From: Vicingaceae bacterium
GTDB lineage: Bacteria; Bacteroidota; Bacteroidia; Flavobacteriales_E; Vicingaceae
NCBI GenBank assembly: GCA_018402765.1
Contig: JAGYIE010000003.1
Coordinates: 1 to 64,000, forward strand
DNA: 64,000 bases
Direction of reading: 5' to 3'
Shown here: positions 59,999-64,000 of the stretch, piece by piece
How positions within the stretch are numbered: position 1 is the stretch's first letter
Layout of the letters: every line of letters starts with the position of its first letter
Notes under the pieces: model-generated
What the model saw: only the letters and a program-made list of their open reading frames with translations
What the model was told of the DNA's origin: nothing
The model's database searches: none
Made by a program: the position numbers and the translations under genes

Positions 59999-60073
59999 TG
60001 GGCGATACTGGATTCGAACCAGTGACCCCCTGCTTGTAAGGCAGGTGCTCTGAACCAACTGAGCTAATCGCCC
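59999..60073 (-). tRNA. tRNA-Val (anticodon TAC)
   Basis: 75 bases on the minus strand from GGGCGATTAGCTCAGTTGG. Anticodon stem CCTGC and GCAGG enclose CTTACAA, anticodon TAC. T-loop TTCGAAT, acceptor GGGCGAT/ATCGCCC perfect, discriminator A. No CCA encoded. Confidence 0.95.
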
Positions 60074-60154
60074 TTCTATTGGGTTTGCCTTTTTGCTAAG
60101 CGGATGCAAATATACAACAAGATTTTATTCTAGCAATAGTAATCTGCAAAAAAA

Positions 60155-61375
60155 TTAAAATAATTGTATAGCCTCAGCTACTGTAAATGTACTACCGCCA
60201 ATAAAAATTAAATCTTCTTGATTTGAAGTATTTTGGGCAGCATAAACTGCTTCTTCTACCGAGTTAAATAGTTCGCATTTTAAGTTGTTCGCTTGCATTT
60301 TTTCAAACAGGGCTTCTTTTTTGAGCGCTCGAGGTATTTGTGCCTCGGAAACATAATACTTCGCTTTTGTTGGAAGTAGTTTAAGAATATTGGTGATATC
60401 CTTATCGTTAACCATAGTAATTATAAAGTGCAATTGTTTGTGAGGGATAGAGGATATTTGTTGAGTTATAAATTTAATGCCTTCTTCGTTATGCCCGGTG
60501 TCACAGATTATTTGAGGACTTTGTGAAAGTGTTTCCCATCTACCTCGCAATCCCGTATTTGCAATTACTTTTTTTAATCCCTCTTTTATGCTGTTTTGAT
60601 GAAGTGGAATACTTTTCGAAAGTACAGTGCAGCTTTGTAAAATTGTTTGCAGGTTGGCTTTCTGATAGCTTCCTTTAAGGTCAAAATTATATGGCTCGAA
60701 TTGATTTTCTTCTGCAAAGTAGATAAGGGCGCCTTCTTCAACCGCCTTTTCTTCAAAAATAGATTTAACACCCGAACTTTGTCCAATAACGACAGGGGTA
60801 TGTTTCTTAATAATTCCTGCTTTTTCCTTACCGATTAGCTCTAAGGTGTCCCCAAGAATAGCTTGGTGATCAAAACTAATATTTGTAATTACACTAAGGA
60901 TTGGCGTGATAATATTTGTCGAGTCTAATCTTCCTCCAAGACCTGTTTCTATAACTGCAAAATCTACTTTTTGATTTGAGAAGTAATCGAAAGCCAGCGC
61001 TACAGTCCACTCAAAGAAAGAGGGTTCTATACCATTGAATTTCTCTTGGTTGTTGGCTACGAAATCAATAACATATTTCTTAGAAATCACTTTTCCATTT
61101 ATTCGAATACGTTCTCTAAAGTCAACTAAGTGAGGAGAGGTGTAGAGTCCAACCTTGTATCCTTGTTCCTGCAGTATTGAAGATAAACTGTGGGATACTG
61201 AACCTTTTCCATTTGTGCCTGCCACATGTATACTTTGAAAGTTATTTTGTGGATTGTTTAAAATTGAAGTAAGCTTTATAGTATTGGAAAGGTCTTTTTT
61301 GAATGCTGTTGAACCAACTCTTTGAAACATTGGAAGATGACTAAATAAGTAGTCAATCGTTTCTTGATATGTCAT
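60155..61375 (-). CDS. folC: Dihydrofolate/folylpolyglutamate synthase
   Basis: 406 residues, Mur-ligase fold. VAGTNGKGSVSHSLSSILQ is the P-loop, VGLYTSPHLVDFRERIRING follows, and ETGLGGRLDSTNI and NISFDHQAILGDTLE bind magnesium and substrate. It adds L-glutamate to dihydropteroate or folates using ATP. Full length. Overlaps the TonB gene by one base. Confidence 0.93.
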   Translation of the reverse strand: MTYQETIDYLFSHLPMFQRVGSTAFKKDLSNTIKLTSILNNPQNNFQSIHVAGTNGKGSVSHSLSSILQEQGYKVGLYTSPHLVDFRERIRINGKVISKKYVIDFVANNQEKFNGIEPSFFEWTVALAFDYFSNQKVDFAVIETGLGGRLDSTNIITPILSVITNISFDHQAILGDTLELIGKEKAGIIKKHTPVVIGQSSGVKSIFEEKAVEEGALIYFAEENQFEPYNFDLKGSYQKANLQTILQSCTVLSKSIPLHQNSIKEGLKKVIANTGLRGRWETLSQSPQIICDTGHNEEGIKFITQQISSIPHKQLHFIITMVNDKDITNILKLLPTKAKYYVSEAQIPRALKKEALFEKMQANNLKCELFNSVEEAVYAAQNTSNQEDLIFIGGSTFTVAEAIQLF

Positions 61376-62160
61376 TAATTTAAAATGAAAATAAAAGTCA
61401 TCTGGCCTTTTTGTTCCTGCGCGGCATTAGGGTTAGCATTAAATTTAGTGGCGTATGCTGCTTGTTGCGCTTTATTATATAGAATAGAACTTGCTGTCGT
61501 AGATCCTCTAGCACCTGGAGTTGCCCTAACAACTTTTCCTGTATTATCGACAATAATATCAACGACTACTTTTCCTTCTTCTTGTGAATTGTCCTGAATT
61601 CTTGGTGCACCTAACATACTCCTGCCTGAAAGGCTAAAAGATACACCTTTGCCTTGTCCGCCTCCTGTTCTATTTGTGCTATTTGGGTCTCCATCGATAG
61701 AGCCTTGGTCTCCGGGTTGTCCAGTATCGCCTTCTCCACCGCTAACATTCTTGTTTTTTTTCCAATTACTAAGCGCATCAGTTAAATTTTTGTCTGGCTT
61801 AGGTTCTTCTTTTACAGGCTCCTTTACTTCTTTTGGCTCTTCTTTGTTCTTTTTAGTTTGAACTGATGGAGCATCTTCAGTTGTGGTCAGTATGTCTTCG
61901 TCTGCAATTGTTTCTGTCGGTGTTTCTTCTGGAGTATTATCAATAATTTCTTCTGGAGTAGAAGTTGAAGCAATTTCTTCTGGTTGATTTTCTCCCATAC
62001 CCATTTCAGACGTACCAAAATTGATTGTAATTCCCTGTTCTTCAGGCGGAGGATTTAAATGAGTCATCCCAAAAAAGATAAATAGGATAATTAGAACAAT
62101 ATGCAATGCTATTGTAGTGGCTAATCCTATTCGTTTATTTTTTGTTTCAGCTATTTGCAT
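61375..62160 (-). CDS. TonB-family energy transducer
   Basis: 261 residues. An N-terminal membrane helix (about 15-34, GLATTIALHIVLIILFIFFG) is followed by a Pro/Glu/Thr-rich periplasmic linker and a short C-terminal domain with GKVVVDIIVDNTGKVVRATP. It would pass proton-motive force from ExbBD to outer-membrane receptors. The C-terminal domain lacks the full TonB_C length, similar to many Bacteroidota TonB proteins. Coupled with folC and exbD. Confidence 0.85.
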   Translation of the reverse strand: MQIAETKNKRIGLATTIALHIVLIILFIFFGMTHLNPPPEEQGITINFGTSEMGMGENQPEEIASTSTPEEIIDNTPEETPTETIADEDILTTTEDAPSVQTKKNKEEPKEVKEPVKEEPKPDKNLTDALSNWKKNKNVSGGEGDTGQPGDQGSIDGDPNSTNRTGGGQGKGVSFSLSGRSMLGAPRIQDNSQEEGKVVVDIIVDNTGKVVRATPGARGSTTASSILYNKAQQAAYATKFNANPNAAQEQKGQMTFIFILN

Positions 62161-62552
62161 TAGTTCGGATTAGTCGCTAAAACGAGTTTAAATTTATTTC
62201 TATTGGCAATGTCCATAACTTTAACTGCCTCTTCTACTGCTATGGTTTTATCTACATGTAAAATAACTGATCCGTCAATGTCACCTGCTAGCTTTTGAAG
62301 TAGTAATGGCTCAATGAACTCAAATTGTACTTGTTGTTCATCAATGTAATAATCTAGTTCTTTAGTAATAGAAAGAGAAACTGTTTGCTTAGTAAGTGTT
62401 TTGCTAGAGCTGCTTGGCAGTAAAAGCTTCAAAGCGTTTGGACTCACTAGGGTAGAGGTAAGCATAAAAAATATTAACAGTAAGAATACGATGTCAGTCA
62501 TAGAAGACATGTTGAAATTCGCACTTACTTTATTTCTTGATCGTATTGCCAT
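62160..62552 (-). CDS. exbD: ExbD/TolR-type biopolymer transport protein
   Basis: 130 residues. The single helix has MTDIVFLLLIFFMLTSTLV with the functional Asp (DIVFLLLIFF). The periplasmic part is ELDYYIDEQQVQFEF and GSVILHVDKTI. With ExbB it forms the proton channel that drives TonB. Overlaps the TonB gene and exbB by one base each. Confidence 0.92.
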   Translation of the reverse strand: MAIRSRNKVSANFNMSSMTDIVFLLLIFFMLTSTLVSPNALKLLLPSSSSKTLTKQTVSLSITKELDYYIDEQQVQFEFIEPLLLQKLAGDIDGSVILHVDKTIAVEEAVKVMDIANRNKFKLVLATNPN

Positions 62553-63259
62553 TATGCTGGTTCGTTTAAGATGTCTAGAAATTCTGTTGTTCTTGCTTCC
62601 ATTCTAAAAACCACTTTCTCTACTTTAGCTACTAAAGTATTGTAACCAATGTAAGCTACTATTCCTACAACAAGCCCTGCAATAGTGGTAACCATAGCCG
62701 TGTATATTCCTTCAGCTAACATGGCTACGTCAATATTTCCACCTGCTGCGGCCATTTCATGAAAAGCTAAAACCATCCCAATCACTGTCCCAAGAAATCC
62801 AATCATGGGAGCCGCACCTGATATAGTGGCTAATGAAGCCAAATTGGTCTCTAATTTATACAGCTCTAATTTTCCTGTATTTTCAATTGCGGCAGCAATA
62901 TCTCCTAATGGTTTTCCAATTCGGTTTACTCCTTTTTCAATCATTCGAGCTATTGGAGATGAGGTGTTTTTGCAAAGTGCTTTAGCTGCATCTATCTTTC
63001 CATCGTGAATAAAATCTTTTATTTGATTCATAAAGTTTTCATCTTCTTTTGCCGCTTTTGTAATACTTAAATAACGTTCTATAAAAATGTAAACTGTTAA
63101 AATTGAAAGTATAAATAGAGTCGACATAATGATTATACCTCCCACGCCACCAGAGGTAATCAGGTTCATTATGGAAAGCGTTTCTTCTTGAGGAACGATT
63201 GCAGTTGGATTTGGAACTTTTGTTCCTGCTTCACCTGACATATTGATTTGCAATAGCAT
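62552..63259 (-). CDS. exbB: MotA/TolQ/ExbB-type proton channel protein
   Basis: 235 residues; starts at 63259 or 63241 are both possible. Three membrane helices: IIIMSTLFILSILTVYIFIE, GAAPMIGFLGTVIGMVLAFH and VTTIAGLVVGIVAYIGYN. GFLGTVIGM and the Thr-rich helices are ExbB/TolQ signatures. First gene of the exbB-exbD-tonB-folC run, an order common in Bacteroidota. Confidence 0.92.
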   Translation of the reverse strand: MLLQINMSGEAGTKVPNPTAIVPQEETLSIMNLITSGGVGGIIIMSTLFILSILTVYIFIERYLSITKAAKEDENFMNQIKDFIHDGKIDAAKALCKNTSSPIARMIEKGVNRIGKPLGDIAAAIENTGKLELYKLETNLASLATISGAAPMIGFLGTVIGMVLAFHEMAAAGGNIDVAMLAEGIYTAMVTTIAGLVVGIVAYIGYNTLVAKVEKVVFRMEARTTEFLDILNEPA

Positions 63260-63316
63260 GTTTTTCTGTGTTAAAGTAAATTTACGTAAGCTAAATTAAT
63301 CTTCTGTATTAACAGA

Positions 63317-63362
63317 AAAAGCTAACAACTGACTATTTGTAAACAGTCTGATGTTAGCTTTT
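63317..63362 (-). terminator. Terminator of the NhaD-type antiporter gene
   Basis: AAAAGCTAACA and TGTTAGCTTTT form an 11-base stem, with an inner GACT/AGTC stem; it begins 21 bases after the stop of the minus-strand gene. Confidence 0.85.
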
Positions 63363-63382
63363 ATTGTGTCAACTGATTTTTA

Positions 63383-64000
63383 TCAGTGGTATAATCCTAT
63401 AAAAAATACTGCTCCTAAAATATAACCAAGAAGAGCTAACCAACTAATATTTTTTAAGTACCAAAAGAAGGATATTTTTTCCATTCCCATCGCTACAACT
63501 CCTGCAGCCGAGCCGATAATTAGCATAGAGCCACCTGTTCCCGCTGCATATGCAATGAAGTGCCAAATGTGATCATCAGTAGGGAATACATTCATATCAA
63601 ACATACCCATACTAGCAGCCACTAACGGTACATTGTCAATAATCGCAGAACCTACACCTAGTAGTAAAACAAAGTATTTATTGTCCATAACCGCCTGTAC
63701 ATCTTGTCCAAATTGGAAAATCAAGCCTAATGATTCCAGAGCTGCAACAGTCATTAAAATTCCTAAGAAAAATAGGATAGAAGGTAGCTCAATTTTAGTT
63801 AAAGCTTTCATTGTTGGGCTGGAGGCATGAGCGTTATGCTCGATGTCATATTTAGCATCAGCAGTAACACTTGTCATGCTAAATTGCCGATTACTAACCA
63901 TTTCAGCGACGAAAGCAACAACACCTAAAGACAGCATCATTCCAACATAGGGGGGTAGGTGTGTTACTGTCTTAAAAATAGGGACAAATACAATCATGAC
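63383..64000 (-). CDS. nhaD: NhaD-type Na+/H+ antiporter, C-terminal part (runs off right edge)
   Basis: About 205 residues remain; the start lies beyond the window. Five or so membrane helices with LPPYVGMMLSLGVVAFVAEM, KIELPSILFFLGILMTVAAL, VGSAIIDNVPLVAASMGMF and YAAGTGGSMLIIGSAAGVVA. IIDNVPLVAA and GTGGSML are typical of the arsB/NhaD superfamily. It exports sodium in exchange for protons. Confidence 0.88.
   Translation of the reverse strand, partial: VMIVFVPIFKTVTHLPPYVGMMLSLGVVAFVAEMVSNRQFSMTSVTADAKYDIEHNAHASSPTMKALTKIELPSILFFLGILMTVAALESLGLIFQFGQDVQAVMDNKYFVLLLGVGSAIIDNVPLVAASMGMFDMNVFPTDDHIWHFIAYAAGTGGSMLIIGSAAGVVAMGMEKISFFWYLKNISWLALLGYILGAVFFIGLYH

Overview
The window is AT-rich chromosomal DNA from a member of the Bacteroidota, most likely the order Flavobacteriales. 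This rests on type IX secretion sorting domains of both kinds (a Por-type tail at 48301-49203 and a gliding-type CHU_C tail at 57949-59670), a DUF5723 outer-membrane protein, a Bacteroidota-type long SecA with a SEC-C tail, an M13 lipoprotein peptidase, TAnnTTTG-type -7 promoter boxes, and almost no Shine-Dalgarno sequences. The genus cannot be fixed from this sequence.

Layout. (1) 1-7228, plus strand: about 17 tightly packed small genes that look like the late half of a virus or provirus. Many encode a single N-terminal membrane helix followed by a soluble domain (SH3, peptidoglycan-binding, M15 peptidase). There is also a T7-type amidase, a spanin-like overlapping pair and a repeat-containing receptor-binding protein. 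No tail tube, tape measure, portal or terminase is visible, so a tailless virus with an internal membrane is the best guess. (2) 7213-20436, minus strand: about ten or eleven coupled genes forming what looks like a dedicated, undescribed chaperone/stress or defence system. It has a CFI-box protein with a possible J-like N-terminus, a membrane-anchored GrpE-like protein, an Hsp70, a second Hsp70 with degraded nucleotide-binding motifs, a Ser/Thr kinase-AAA+ fusion, a TerB-like protein, a DUF6804 membrane protein, an exported protein, an NTF2-like protein and a CpXC zinc-ribbon protein. (3) 20470-35430: an accessory island with two ATPase/nuclease genes of the archaeal-ATPase/DUF234 type, three copies of a structured repeat, operator-like inverted repeats with conserved spacing, a Rossmann-nucleotidase fusion with duplicated and broken copies, split TerB, a 1234-residue TPR protein, an HNH nuclease and transposase remnants. 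(4) 35430-37090: a decayed ISAon1/ISL3-type transposase beside tRNA-His.

(5) 37263-64000 is ordinary chromosome: copper-type P-ATPase and a CoA transferase, AMP nucleosidase, a fasciclin lipoprotein, MATE exporter, a J-domain/KTSC protein, outer-membrane and T9SS proteins, SecA, cobalamin adenosyltransferase, a LolD-like ABC ATPase, a methyltransferase, an M13 peptidase, tRNA-Val, FolC with a TonB-ExbD-ExbB energy-transducing cluster, and the C-terminal part of a NhaD-type antiporter running off the right edge.

The strongest candidate for a new system is the minus-strand operon at 7524-20436. It seems to carry an Hsp70, its putative cofactors, a catalytically degraded Hsp70 partner and a kinase-AAA+ engine in one transcription unit. 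All functional statements are from reading motifs by eye; no database search was run.
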